Below, piece by piece: positions 9,466 through 19,223 of a stretch of 64,000 nt of DNA. The notes under the pieces are model-generated. The model was not told where the DNA came from, did no database searches, and saw only the letters and a list, made by a program, of their open reading frames with translations. This DNA comes from Leishmania mexicana MHOM/GT/2001/U1103 (lineage: Eukaryota; Euglenozoa; Kinetoplastea; Trypanosomatida; Trypanosomatidae): positions 310,001 through 374,000 of the forward strand of contig NC_018326.1 in assembly GCF_000234665.1 (NCBI RefSeq). The letters run 5' to 3'. Made by a program: the position numbers and the translations under genes. How positions within the stretch are numbered: the stretch's first letter is position 1; every line of letters begins with the position of its first letter.

Positions 9466-10113
9466 ATGCAGCGTCCAAAGACCGAATGCGAGAAACAGCA
9501 GGAGCAGTCGGATGAGCTGTTTGCGCGTCAGCTTCAAGAGCAGCTAAACCATTCAGGCGGTGCTGTTCATGCTCCGTCTCCGCAGAGCGGACCATCGAAG
9601 TCAGTGCAGGAGGCTGCTGATGCTGCTTTTGCTCGCCAGCTTCAAGAAGAGATCGACCGTCAAGAGGCCGCCACCGGTACAGGTGCCTCTGGAGCAAGTG
9701 AGGAATACAAGATTCCCATGGAGTGCCCTGCCTGCACCTTTGTCAACTACATGAAGCCGTCTAGCTCGTCAAAGGAGTGGAAATGTGCTCAGTGCAGCAG
9801 GACACTGATGGAAAATGTATTGCACTCGGGCCACGTCTCTCACAATGACCTCGTGGAGTGCAAAGTGTGCCATTCCCTCAACAAGCTCCCCTCGAAGAAG
9901 TCCGATGCAGTTTTGTGTGGTGGATGCTATCAGGAGCTCGTCCTGACCCTGAACACCGCTTCATCCGTGGAAAGCGAAGAAAACCAGCGTACAGTGCAGC
10001 TTCGCTGTGGTCAATGCAGCGTGATCAATGCTGTGACAGTCGGTGTGAGTGTGAAGAGATTAGAGTTCATATGTGGTGGCTGTGGAGTATTGAACACGAT
10101 GACACTTGAGTAA
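9466..10113 (+). CDS. Triple zinc-ribbon protein with two ubiquitin-interacting-like helices
   Basis: I do not recognise this 215-residue protein as a named family. Two related helical segments, SDELFARQLQEQL (residues 15-27) and ADAAFARQLQEEI (51-63), resemble ubiquitin-interacting motifs in their spacing and acidic start. Three CxxC...CxxC units follow: C87/C90 with C107/C110, C132/C135 with C151/C154, and C181/C184 with C203/C206. Each would hold one zinc ion in a ribbon fold. The protein ends seven residues after the last zinc-ribbon glycine. A role as an adaptor that binds ubiquitin or nucleic acid is inference only. It is the first gene rightward of the strand-switch region. Confidence 0.8.
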   Translation: MQRPKTECEKQQEQSDELFARQLQEQLNHSGGAVHAPSPQSGPSKSVQEAADAAFARQLQEEIDRQEAATGTGASGASEEYKIPMECPACTFVNYMKPSSSSKEWKCAQCSRTLMENVLHSGHVSHNDLVECKVCHSLNKLPSKKSDAVLCGGCYQELVLTLNTASSVESEENQRTVQLRCGQCSVINAVTVGVSVKRLEFICGGCGVLNTMTLE

Positions 10114-10854
10114 ACCACGCTCAAGCTCCACATGTTGCCGGCGGCTCGTATTGCTTTCACCCTTTCGGGTGCCTTTTTTCATATGGTGCTTTCGCACGGT
10201 TGTCAGATCCTTTTTACCCCCTTTGCATTCAATTCAAAACATATTTTTCTCCTGAGAGTTTGCTCACTTTTTTTTAGTCACGATCATTATTAGCACGTTT
10301 GTGATATGCTGTTTGCTCTCTATCTCTATTTGTGGCCCGTATGCTTGTCTATATTGCTTGAAATCGAAGAAGCCATTATGAAGTCTGTGGGCCAATAGGC
10401 CTCTTTTTCAGCTGTCCTTTAGTGCCGCCGTCGGGAAGCGTCCTCGCAGGTGGTGCAGAGCGGTCTAGATCGCTTTGAAAGCAAGAGTTCCAGCTATTTT
10501 GTTGATGAAGGTAACTACTCCATCCAAGGGCAGTCTTATGCTTGGGGACAAGCTGTTTTCTCACTCTCTTTCTCATCTTCCCTCTGCCTCTCTCCTCCCC
10601 TCACACCTCTCTGTTGTCATTGATTCTATTCTCTTATCATCCCGATTCATGTACATTGGTCCTATTCCTCTTCATGGTGTAAGGTAAAGTCCCACACTTA
10701 GCCGACCATAACTGCAGCAACCTGCAACACACGTAGCTACGTTGACCTCACCTTATATAAAGTTTCACTGGGCGCAACTGATGTTTGTATATAAATATAT
10801 ATTACGCAGTAGTAAGATCGTTTCATTTCACTCCCAAGCAAGTGAGCGTGCGTG
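10114..10854. other. Intergenic between zinc-ribbon and kinase genes
   Basis: About 0.74 kb, T-rich on the plus strand as expected of a plus-strand spacer, with pyrimidine tracts near 10560-10615. A TA-rich patch (TATATAAA, ATATATAT) near 10754-10803 lies just before the kinase. No RNA gene or repeat element is visible. Confidence 0.5.
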
Positions 10855-11970
10855 ATGCGGCGAGTCGGCGACTACGAAATTCTCGATGTGGTGGGTGAAG
10901 GTGCATACAGCAAGGTGAAACGAGTTCGCCACATACCTACTGGGTGTATGTTTGTCGCTAAGATAGTACCAAAAACAAACCAGCAGGTCGAAAACGACGT
11001 TCGTCTGGAGATTTCCATTTTGCGGCGCTTGAAGCACAAGAATATTGTTCAGTTGATTGAGATTCTGGAAAGTACGAACAACTACTACATTATACTGGAG
11101 CCTGTCATGGGTGGTGATCTGTGCGACATCATCGTGGGTATGGATCGGCCCTTGCCAGAGCAAGATGTAGCGGCCCTCTTAATTCAGCTAGTGGCAGGGG
11201 TGCGCGCATGCCATCGCAACGGGGTCGCACATCGCGACTTGAAACCAGAGAACCTCCTTCTGGGAACAGATGGTGTGCTGAAGATCTCTGACTTTGGGCT
11301 GAGCCGCCTCCACAGGGAAAGCAACTTCCAAGCGAGCACAAACGAGTACGCACACACGCTTACAGGAACCCTCGCATATCTGGCGCCTGAAGTTTTTGGG
11401 GGCTCATACGATGCGTTTCGCGCGGACATTTGGTCGATGGGGTGCATTGCGTACGTCTTGTTGACGCAGAACTTTCCGTTCGGCTCCACAACCGATCCTC
11501 ACGCCTTGGAGGCTCGCATTCGCAACGGAGAAGTTTCCATAATGCCTTCCTCTGTTAGTGCCGAGGCAAAGAACTTGTGCAAGTGGCTCTTGTCTCCGCG
11601 GCCGGAGGATCGACCAACGTTAGACGATGTAGCGCAGCACGACTTCTTCAAAAGGTATCTACCTGCAGAGTATCTTAGAATGACAGCGAACCGAAAGTCG
11701 CCGATTGTGCACGGTGCGAATATGAACGAATTCAGCTCGCAGGTTCAAGAAGAAGCTCCATCCTGTAGCCCAAGCACATCAAGTGCCAAGCGAAAACATC
11801 ACCATGCCCGTAGCGGCAGTGCTGCGAGAACCTCACCCTCAGGGAGCGCGGTTGATGGCGCAGCTACTAGCAGTAACCGCAGCAGCGAAAGCGGGAGGGA
11901 TCGTGAAGACCTGGTTAGCCACGGCACTCACGGCGGATCTGATCCTGGGGGATACTGCGGGGACGTGTAG
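10855..11970 (+). CDS. Serine/threonine protein kinase, CAMK/AMPK-like
   Basis: A 371-residue kinase with a complete catalytic core: glycine loop GEGAYSKV (14-21), the ATP-positioning Lys in VAK (36), the alpha-C Glu in LEISIL (52), catalytic AHRDLKPEN with Asp129, the metal-binding SDFG (145-148), and YLAPE ending the activation segment (176-180). The DIWSMGCIAYVLL helix and single-domain layout fit the CAMK/AMPK-related group. The tail after about residue 285 is Ser/His-rich, with no recognised domain, and may be regulatory. The frame also reads from a GTG three bases upstream, but the ATG at 10855 is the sensible start. Codon bias is weak: 16 of the first 30 codons end in G or C. Substrate and pathway are unknown. 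Confidence 0.9.
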   Translation: MRRVGDYEILDVVGEGAYSKVKRVRHIPTGCMFVAKIVPKTNQQVENDVRLEISILRRLKHKNIVQLIEILESTNNYYIILEPVMGGDLCDIIVGMDRPLPEQDVAALLIQLVAGVRACHRNGVAHRDLKPENLLLGTDGVLKISDFGLSRLHRESNFQASTNEYAHTLTGTLAYLAPEVFGGSYDAFRADIWSMGCIAYVLLTQNFPFGSTTDPHALEARIRNGEVSIMPSSVSAEAKNLCKWLLSPRPEDRPTLDDVAQHDFFKRYLPAEYLRMTANRKSPIVHGANMNEFSSQVQEEAPSCSPSTSSAKRKHHHARSGSAARTSPSGSAVDGAATSSNRSSESGRDREDLVSHGTHGGSDPGGYCGDV

Positions 11971-13084
11971 GCAAGTGGCGTGGGTGTAGAGCCGAAAGAG
12001 CGCCGCTTGTGGCCGTTTGGGGAGGGGGCATAGTTCCAGCCGCGCGATCATCTGAGCTGCGGCTCACATTTCAAAGGATCACTGCCGTGCCAAAACAAAG
12101 CACAATGTCTGGCGGCATTCCATCACGGGCGTCTCTTCAAGGGAGAACGGCAGTCTTTCAGTTCGTTTGATTTCCTTTGACTTGTCTTCGACACTTTTCC
12201 TTTCCACTCTATGGGTTTGCTGACTTTATACTCGTGTACAATGCTTGCTTGACTTCTTCCTTTTCTCTTTTTTCTTTTTTTTTGTTTCGTCTCCACGCCA
12301 GGATGCTGCCATTGGGAGGCGCTTGACAACGTTTCACACGTCCTTGTGACAGCACTGAATCTCGTGATCAAAAGTTTCTCAAGTACATTTATGCGCGTGA
12401 GTGCGTGGGTGTCTCTTCGATGCGCGAATTGCGGAACTCGTTTTCATAAACTGTGCAAGAAAGTGCACAGCTGAAGGGCACTGTTCGATCTCCTCGCTTC
12501 TCTCTGTTTTTTTTTGTTGTGCGGCGGGCACCTGGCCTGTGCGACCCGGGCATCCATGGTGGGGAGGGCTCGCGTGATTGGCGGTGTAAGGCAACCCAGG
12601 TGCCGCTGCACGTGCCCACGATCGACAGTCTCCAGCGCCGTTGACGTCCTTCAACGGCGACATATATGTCTGTCTTGGTTGGCGCTGTGCATCTGAGTTC
12701 AACGGGATTGCCTCGCTCATATCTATCACGACTGTATGTAGCGCAATTCGATTTTGAATGCCAATACGCCGGGTGGTGCTGCTACTGGGAGTTGTACTCG
12801 AGACCAAAAACAATGGAAGGTGATAGGAAATACAGCAGGCATGTACACTGCCGTTCGACATGCACATGCATACGTCTACGCGCAAATATGGAGAGAGCGA
12901 GGTGCTGAAGTGGAAGAAAGCAACAAGCTGCCGTTCTATTGGCTAGCTGTGTTGGTGCAGCGCCTTTCCTCACTGCTCCGTCTCCCTTTCGTGTTTTTCC
13001 GGTTAACCCCCACGATGCTTCAAGCGAGGTTGAAGAACACACCAGCAGCGGCTTTTTTTTTGCCCTTCGACGTTCTTCTCACAC
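11971..13084. other. Intergenic upstream of DIRE 1
   Basis: About 1.1 kb without a supported gene. It holds T-rich tracts (12261-12285), a GC-richer patch near 12525-12660 that could be an old retroposon fragment, and a pyrimidine-rich stretch near 12960-13010. Base composition begins to rise in GC here. Confidence 0.4.
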
Positions 13085-15535
13085 CCTGATGACGAGGAAC
13101 ATCTCAGCGTGGCATCCGTAGTGCAGTGTCTACTCTTTGTGGGGAAACCAAGAACGTCCAGCTTGCTCTCAGGTACGGCTGTGGACTCTTGGTGCCAGCG
13201 GACAGGTGTGGGCTGGCGCTGTGCCTGTGAGGCCAACGGTCATGATCACGGCTGGGCCAGCTCACTGCGGATCATGCGGACGATTCAACGAATGCGCGCA
13301 TGCGCCTACTGCTTTTCTGCCTTTGCTGCGCTGCAGCGATGCCGCGCGTGGTCCCGGGGCCCAGCCTGCGCTGTACGCAGTGGGATTGCGGCGGGCTGAG
13401 CGGGGACCAGACGGTGTTGGTCTGCCCTGACTTCTTGACGAATCTTCGATGCAAGTCCGTATTCTGCACGGGGTGCACATTTCACCCTCATGTGCTCGCA
13501 AGGCATGTTGTTTGTATGGTTTTCTGCATTGTGGTGTAGCCAAAGAAAAGAAACGCGGTGGTGACGTCTCTGTGCTGATACAAGAGAAGATACATATAGG
13601 TGCGGGCCCTCCCCCTGTTTTCAAGGACGGGGTTGGTGCAGTGACGGTTTGGCTTTGCTGTGGCTAGCCCCACTACACGGGTACACTTCACGTAGGGCCA
13701 CGCACCAAAGGCTGACGTGGTGGCGAGAAGCTCTCTATCAGGTACGGGGCGGCATCGCGCCTGGCCCTCGCGTTGTTGGGATTGGCGCCGGCCTGCGCCG
13801 CCCGGTGTGGAGCACGAAAAGACGGTCCGACTGGGACTGGGCCCATCCTACACAACTAGTTCACTGACAAATACTTGACATGCACAAACGAAAATGACAC
13901 TTCGACATGTCACGGCGCAGACGGGGCCACCGAGGCGTCACCTTGGCGCTCGACTGCCTCATCGAAGATTGGAGCACCGCCACCACGGCGCCGAGTGATC
14001 ACTGCGCAATCCAGTTTATTATCCGCTCTGAGGAAGGGATGTGGCCCGGGTGCCGCCAGTGATGACTGGTACCCAATTATCCTCTTTCCACACAGTTTAA
14101 CTGAACGCTTTACTATCCCTTATTGCCAAATCGATCTGCAAAGACCGTGCCTACACCACAGCAGCGCAGAAGCGAAGACGCGCGGGCTTCAGTGTGCCCC
14201 CCCCCCCCTCCCTCTCTCCGCCCTGACCACACATAGACAACCCGAGAGCGCATCAGGGAAGAAAGGCGAATTGCGCCCACGTAGTGACACCCACCCCATA
14301 CACAACCACAATGTGTCACCCAGGGATGAGGTTCCATTCACAACTGGACTCATCGCGACAACCACCGGGAAGACTGTCCCATCTGGTAGAGCCGCTCATA
14401 GACAATTCTGGACTCCAAAACTGACGCGATCAGAGACATCTCTCGAGAAGGTGCCCTACGCGTCGCCCGAGCATCGCCCTCTCTGGGATGTGCTCATCAA
14501 GCAGTGCCAAAGAGCCCGCCTTGAAGGATGGATACAGCCCTGCAACGCACTCACTCCCGTCGACCCTCGATCGCGGGCACTCATCTTGGCTATCCATGAC
14601 CCCGTGCACTGCGCACACCAGCGAAGAGACAAGGCGACCGCCACCCCACTCCGAAAGGGCAGCTCAATGTATCAGCGAGGATCTACCGGCAAAAGTCAGT
14701 GCAGCATCTGGCAGCCTCACCCCTCGTCCCACTGAAACACAGCCTCACACCCTTCACATCGCTCAAGGTGGGTGAGGTCGAATATGGTACTCCGTGAAAT
14801 CTGCTGCGGCTCCGCCCCAGGCGCCGACGACATTCACCGTGAGAGTGGCAGGGCCCTACCGGTGCACTGCAAGAAAGCGCGGCTGAGCGCTTCAACCCAG
14901 AGCATTCTCATCGGCTGCGCTGCTGCTACATGGAAAGAATGGCGCATTGTGCCCCTCTTGACGCTGCACAAACCAGATGATGGTTTCGCGCCTCTCTCTT
15001 CCTCATCGACCATAAACTTGTGCAAGTTACTCGAACAAATGGCCTCGCGACAACTGCGCAACCATCTGGAAGACAAGCTCCCACCACGCCCGTGTCTGGC
15101 TTCCCTCCTTGCCGCTCCGCTATAGATCTCCTGCGCTTTCTCCCCCGCGCAGTAACCCAGCTTCAGCCAAGTACTAAGGTAGGACTCGTATTTGTGGACT
15201 ACATTCGGACGTTTAACTGGGCACATCACGGCGCTGAAGAAGTTCACCGTAGCGTCACACCTCACCTACAGGATCATGGATTCCTCAGACAACCGCCGCT
15301 GCCTCATCCTCGCTGGCACCGCTGCCCGCGGGCTCCGTGCGCGTTCCCCTGAGCGAACACGTGGCAGATGTGCACGACGACGACATTGTCCTAGACACCC
15401 CCGCCTCTCTCTTGCCCTGCATGGCCGAGAGGGGAGCATCAACATCGGAGCTGCGGCAGGCGGCACAGCGAGCGCACGAGCCTGCCGCGCCGGAGAAGAG
15501 CGAGCATGCCCACCCGGCAGCACGGGGTGTCGGGC
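13085..15535 (+). mobile_element. DIRE-like degenerate ingi/L1Tc-clade retrotransposon (DIRE 1)
   Basis: This is a decayed non-LTR element in sense orientation. Its 5' end (about 13085-13165) aligns loosely with the ~79-bp signature-like block at 19238-19310. Endonuclease remnants appear across two frames: QWDCGGLSGD near 13375-13405, GFLHCGVAKEKKRGGDVSVLIQ near 13521-13587, and SDDWYPIILF near 14058-14087, equivalent to the usual S-D-H-x-P-I end motif. Reverse-transcriptase remnants follow: a linker near 14930-15120, motif A as GLVFVDYIRTF at 15185-15217 (with an Asp), and a motif-C-like VHDDDIVL at 15370-15393. After motif C comes text resembling the RT thumb (ELRQAAQRAHEPAAPEKSEHA). The coding frame shifts at least twice and contains stops, so the element is dead. 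Its last segment overlaps the GTPase gene. Confidence 0.75.
13179..13429 (+). repeat. Direct repeat, left copy (DIRE 5' segment)
   Basis: These 251 bases match 19335-19585 with two substitutions by my alignment (a G/A near 13255 and an A/G near 13335). They encode the start of the DIRE endonuclease region. The two copies are 6156 bases apart and flank the EngB-like GTPase gene. Confidence 0.9.
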
Positions 15536-18225
15536 AGGATGTGATCGACCTCGTCACGGACGTCTTCACAGCGCAGCGCGATGCCGCGATCAAGAAGCGT
15601 CGCGAGGTACTCTATGAGCTGACGCACCCAAATCCAATCGACTACACGTACAACGGCAAGCTGGTGCCGCCGCCGCCGCTGAGCTTCGGGCAGGTGACGG
15701 AGGAGGCGCGCGCCCTCGGCAACAAGATGATGCTTGGGCAGACGTACTCGCTGGTGAGACAGGCCGGCGCGCGCGCCTCGGCCGACGACTTGGACGTGGC
15801 CGGCGGCTCGGCCAACACAGCCGGCCGCGGCACCGCCGCAGCGACGACTGTGTCGCCGGCCTCGAGCATCGAGGCAGGTCTGGAGGCGCCGCTCTCCACT
15901 TTTTCGTCTCGCCATGCGAAGGGCTACGGCGACCGCACCGCTGCGGCGCCGTATCGCAGCCGCACGCGCGACGCGAACATCTTCCGTGACCACAACTACT
16001 TCTTCGAGATCAACGAGCTGTATCAGGAGGTGGCGTTCGCCGGCAGAGCCTGCGCCGGCAAGTCCAGTCTGCTGAACGCGCTGCTGGGCCAGTACGTGGC
16101 CAAGACAAGCAGCACGCCGAACACGACGCGCAAGATCTCCTTCTACCAGAGTGTGACGCCGGAGCAGCTGCACGCCTTCCATGTCAAGGAGCACCACAAC
16201 CAGCTTGTCAAGCTACCCGGCGGCGGGCTGCAGCTCACCTTTGTGGACCTGCCGGGCTATGGCATCGAAGGAATGAGCGACAAGTGGCGTGATGCAGCCA
16301 TTGAGCTGACGGACGCCTACTTTGGCGTTCGCCGCTCCGTCAACACCGTCCTGTACTGCATGGACTGCGAGCGGGGCCTCACCAAGACGGACATCAAATA
16401 CTTGGAGTGGATAGAGAACGTCCATGGCGCGTGCTTTATGGTGCTGACCAAGTGCGACAGCGTACCGCACTCCCGCGTCTGCTCTGTCATGCGCCAGGTG
16501 TACGCGCTGATCACGAAGCACCGGCGCAAGTACCGCAAGGTGTTCCCCTTCATCATTCCCGTCTCGGCCAAGGATGGCACGAACATCGAGCTCCTGCGTG
16601 GCCTCATCACAGAGACCGCTGGGATCATACCTGGCGATAAGCTACGGGAGCTGCTGCAGCACAAGAAGGCGGCCTTCACACGCACGGCGCTTCTGGCGGA
16701 GGTGAGCCGCATCGACGCTGCGCGGCAGCTGGAGCGGCATCAGGCGAAGGCCTACTTTCAACTCACGCGTGGCGGCACCGGGGCGAGCGCGGCCGTGGAG
16801 TTGCCGGCGGAGGCGCCCGGTAGTGAGGTGCCAGGCGCGAGGCGAGACCGAGAAGGGAGCGGTGGCGCCGGTGCGGGCGCGGCACTCGGCAGTCGCCACC
16901 GCCGCTATGTGGTGCCGCTCGGCAACGGCGCCGCTGACGCTGAAGCCGCGGCGCTGCTCCCCGCCTGTGCCAGCGATCTGGACACAGCGGGCGGCACTGC
17001 GGACTTCTTCCCTACCGAGTCGTCGATGGCGGCTGCGGCTGCGGAGGGCCGTCGTGAGAGACGTGAGCGGTTCCTCGCGTGGCGTAGGGCGCACCCACTG
17101 AGCACAGTGTCACCGTCGTACAGTGCAATCCATGGGCAGGCGGGCTGTGATGCTACCCGACCCGTTGCAGCATCAGAGCAGGAGGCAGGCCTTGCGGACA
17201 GCGGCCGCTACCGTCTGAACACCGGCCTCGACAATCCCAGGGCTGCTCATGCTGTGCTGGAGCTGCACGGGGAGCCGGATGTCTCTGGTGGAGAGTGCGA
17301 CGCGCGCGGCACGGACGGTGAGGAGGCGCGACATGGCGGGGGCGGCATCGCAGCGCGGAATTCCAGGGCCACAGCCGTGGCCTCCGCAGGCGAGTCTTCG
17401 CATTCTCCGCCGCCCGCACTTCCAATAGCGGCGGCGTGCCACGGCCGGCGGTCCAGCGTCATCGGTCTCAGTGCCGTCGACACGGACGGGGGCGTTGCGC
17501 CAGGTGCCGCCGCCAGCGCAGCGCCACCGGCAGTGGCACCGTCTTCTTCCGTGGGATTGGCCCCGACAGGTACGGTCTCGCGGTTCCTCGGCGTGATGGA
17601 GCAGTATGGCCGCCAGCACAATGTTGTTTCGTCGGCAAAGCAGAAGCGGAGGGAGGAGCGGTGGTGTCGGGGCGGCGGCGGTGGTGGTGGCGCGCGTGGC
17701 AGACATTGCGCTGTCGGCGGCCTGCTCGCCGAGGACGCGTCTGGTCGCCTGTCCGCCTACAGAGCTGGCAGGCCGTGTGGGCCGGCTCTCGTGTCGGCCA
17801 AAACCGACGTGAATAGGCGCCAGGCCGAGTGGCGGGCGGAGCAGCTGAAGACGCTCCTTGCGAAGGAAAACCCCGAGGCGCCGTGGGCGGCACTGCACCA
17901 GCTGCGCCGGAAGATCCAGACCCGCGAGGAGGAGACGGCACTGGCTGGGATGCGGAGGAAGGAGGTCGCCGCGTATGTGCGCAACGCCGGCCGCGTGACG
18001 GCGAGCTTCGAGAAGTTCGAGGGCGAGGTGACGGCGGCCAAGTATATGAATGAGATTCGCCAGGCCCCGACGCTACGCTCGCAGCAGCAGATGCACCTGA
18101 ACGCGACCGCCAAGATCAACTACCGCTCCATGCCACCCGGACTGTGGAAGCGCTACGGCGAGAAGGATACGTACTGGCAGACGTCACAGCTGCTCGGCAG
18201 GTCGGAGGACGAAAGTCACAGGTAA
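15421..18225 (+). CDS. EngB/YsxC-type GTPase, probable mitochondrial ribosome biogenesis factor
   Basis: A 934-residue protein with a central EngB-type GTPase domain: G1 GRACAGKSS (208-216), a threonine-rich G2 region, G3 DLPGYG (276-281), G4 TKCD (343-346) and G5 SAK (382-384). EngB proteins bind GTP and help mature the large ribosomal subunit. Trypanosomatid homologues act in mitochondrial ribosome assembly, so that role is likely here. The GTPase is embedded between a long N-terminal region and a very long low-complexity Ala/Ser/Gly region (about 440-790). A charged, helical tail (about 795-934) looks conserved and may contact rRNA. The frame is open from a GTG at 15337, but the first ATG is 15421. 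The first 40 or so residues appear to derive from DIRE reverse transcriptase, so the native start could be further downstream, for example the Met pair at 15727. Confidence 0.8.
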   Translation: MAERGASTSELRQAAQRAHEPAAPEKSEHAHPAARGVGQDVIDLVTDVFTAQRDAAIKKRREVLYELTHPNPIDYTYNGKLVPPPPLSFGQVTEEARALGNKMMLGQTYSLVRQAGARASADDLDVAGGSANTAGRGTAAATTVSPASSIEAGLEAPLSTFSSRHAKGYGDRTAAAPYRSRTRDANIFRDHNYFFEINELYQEVAFAGRACAGKSSLLNALLGQYVAKTSSTPNTTRKISFYQSVTPEQLHAFHVKEHHNQLVKLPGGGLQLTFVDLPGYGIEGMSDKWRDAAIELTDAYFGVRRSVNTVLYCMDCERGLTKTDIKYLEWIENVHGACFMVLTKCDSVPHSRVCSVMRQVYALITKHRRKYRKVFPFIIPVSAKDGTNIELLRGLITETAGIIPGDKLRELLQHKKAAFTRTALLAEVSRIDAARQLERHQAKAYFQLTRGGTGASAAVELPAEAPGSEVPGARRDREGSGGAGAGAALGSRHRRYVVPLGNGAADAEAAALLPACASDLDTAGGTADFFPTESSMAAAAAEGRRERRERFLAWRRAHPLSTVSPSYSAIHGQAGCDATRPVAASEQEAGLADSGRYRLNTGLDNPRAAHAVLELHGEPDVSGGECDARGTDGEEARHGGGGIAARNSRATAVASAGESSHSPPPALPIAAACHGRRSSVIGLSAVDTDGGVAPGAAASAAPPAVAPSSSVGLAPTGTVSRFLGVMEQYGRQHNVVSSAKQKRREERWCRGGGGGGGARGRHCAVGGLLAEDASGRLSAYRAGRPCGPALVSAKTDVNRRQAEWRAEQLKTLLAKENPEAPWAALHQLRRKIQTREEETALAGMRRKEVAAYVRNAGRVTASFEKFEGEVTAAKYMNEIRQAPTLRSQQQMHLNATAKINYRSMPPGLWKRYGEKDTYWQTSQLLGRSEDESHR

Positions 18226-18947
18226 ACGCTGCCGTTGGCAGTGACGGAGAACTCCGCGAGCCACCCTCGCCCCCCTCCCCCCACCGTGTCGCACCCGCTC
18301 AGACATGCTGCTCACGTGTCTTTAGACACCGGCGCGAACATTGGCACACCCCCACGCGTATGTGTATGTGTACGTGTATGTGTAGGCAGGTGTGCGTGGC
18401 GAGTGCCAACAGCGACGCAGTAATTGCGCAAGCACAAAGAAAAGAAACAGAGCCGCACGCGGCGACGGAAAGGCGGGAGGCCGCCCCCGGCCCTCTCCGC
18501 GCCCATCATGCACACATGGGTGGCGGCGGTGTGGGCTGGAAACTGTCTTTGCTAACCTTCTCCTGTGATTTCTGCCTCACACACACACACACACAGGGAC
18601 ACCTGCCCAGAAGCAGGACAGGGAGTTGCGAGCACAGCGTGTGTGTGTGTGTGAGCGAGAGGGAGGGCGGCGCTTGCGCTGCGTTGCCTTTTTCACGGTG
18701 TGCACGGAGGCGTGCGCGCGGTCTGCTCTACGGCACCCACCATATGTTTGCACCGATCGTGTTACCGTCGCTCCTTTCTCTCTGCTCGCCTCTCCTTTCG
18801 ATCCGGCGTTGCTCGCCTTCACGTCGTGTCCCGCGCCTCGCAGGGAAAACGCCGCATACGAACGGACGGAAAGAGGGGACGCCTTCGGAGACCGCTAGAC
18901 GGCACTGGCGTTCGACTGGGCAACGAAACACCTCGAGGCTGCGCGCC
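18226..18947. other. Intergenic after the GTPase
   Basis: About 0.7 kb of pyrimidine-rich spacer with GTGTGT and CA microsatellites (18355-18385, 18578-18597, 18640-18652). It includes a CT-rich tract near 18770-18800 that could serve as a trans-splice polypyrimidine tract for the fragment starting at 18948. No gene seen. Confidence 0.5.
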
Positions 18948-19123
18948 ATGGAGGTGTACCGCCGCATCGCTGAGCGCGTGCGCGGCGCACTGTGGGCGCA
19001 TCACCGGCGCCTCATGCCCGAGCGGCAGTTCCACCGTATTCTTGCCTACGTATACAACAACAAGTACGAGTACCAGATCCGGTTTGACCGCATGTCTGTC
19101 GTAGGCCGGGCGTGGGCTGGCCG
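18948..19123 (+). CDS. Unrecognised gene, 5' fragment ending in an assembly gap
   Basis: An ATG at 18948 opens a frame of about 58 residues that runs into the run of N. It begins MEVYRRIAERVRGALW and contains basic, aromatic-rich text (QFHRILAYVYNNKYEYQIRFDR) with strong third-position GC, so it looks like real coding sequence. I do not recognise the family. The gap and the retroelement fragment that follows it prevent reading the rest. A plausible 3' end of the same gene is at 19653-19841. The last six or so residues before the gap may already belong to inserted sequence. Confidence 0.55.
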
Positions 19124-19223
19124 NNNNNNNNNNNNNNNNNNNNNNNNNNNNNNNNNNNNNNNNNNNNNNNNNNNNNNNNNNNNNNNNNNNNNNNNNNNNN
19201 NNNNNNNNNNNNNNNNNNNNNNN
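19124..19223. other. Assembly gap (100 N)
   Basis: Exactly 100 undetermined bases, the conventional placeholder for a gap of unknown size. It sits at the left edge of a retroelement fragment whose sequence is repeated elsewhere, which explains why the assembly broke here. The true length is unknown. Confidence 0.98.

Noticed and set aside
12525..12660. GC-rich patch considered as another SIDER element
   Set aside because: I could not find a shared block with the other elements beyond short chance matches, so it is mentioned only in the spacer entry.
13875..14735. 286-codon plus-strand frame that could be called a gene
   Set aside because: It lies inside DIRE 1 and contains the endonuclease-end remnant SDDWYPIILF. 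It is retroelement debris, not a host gene.
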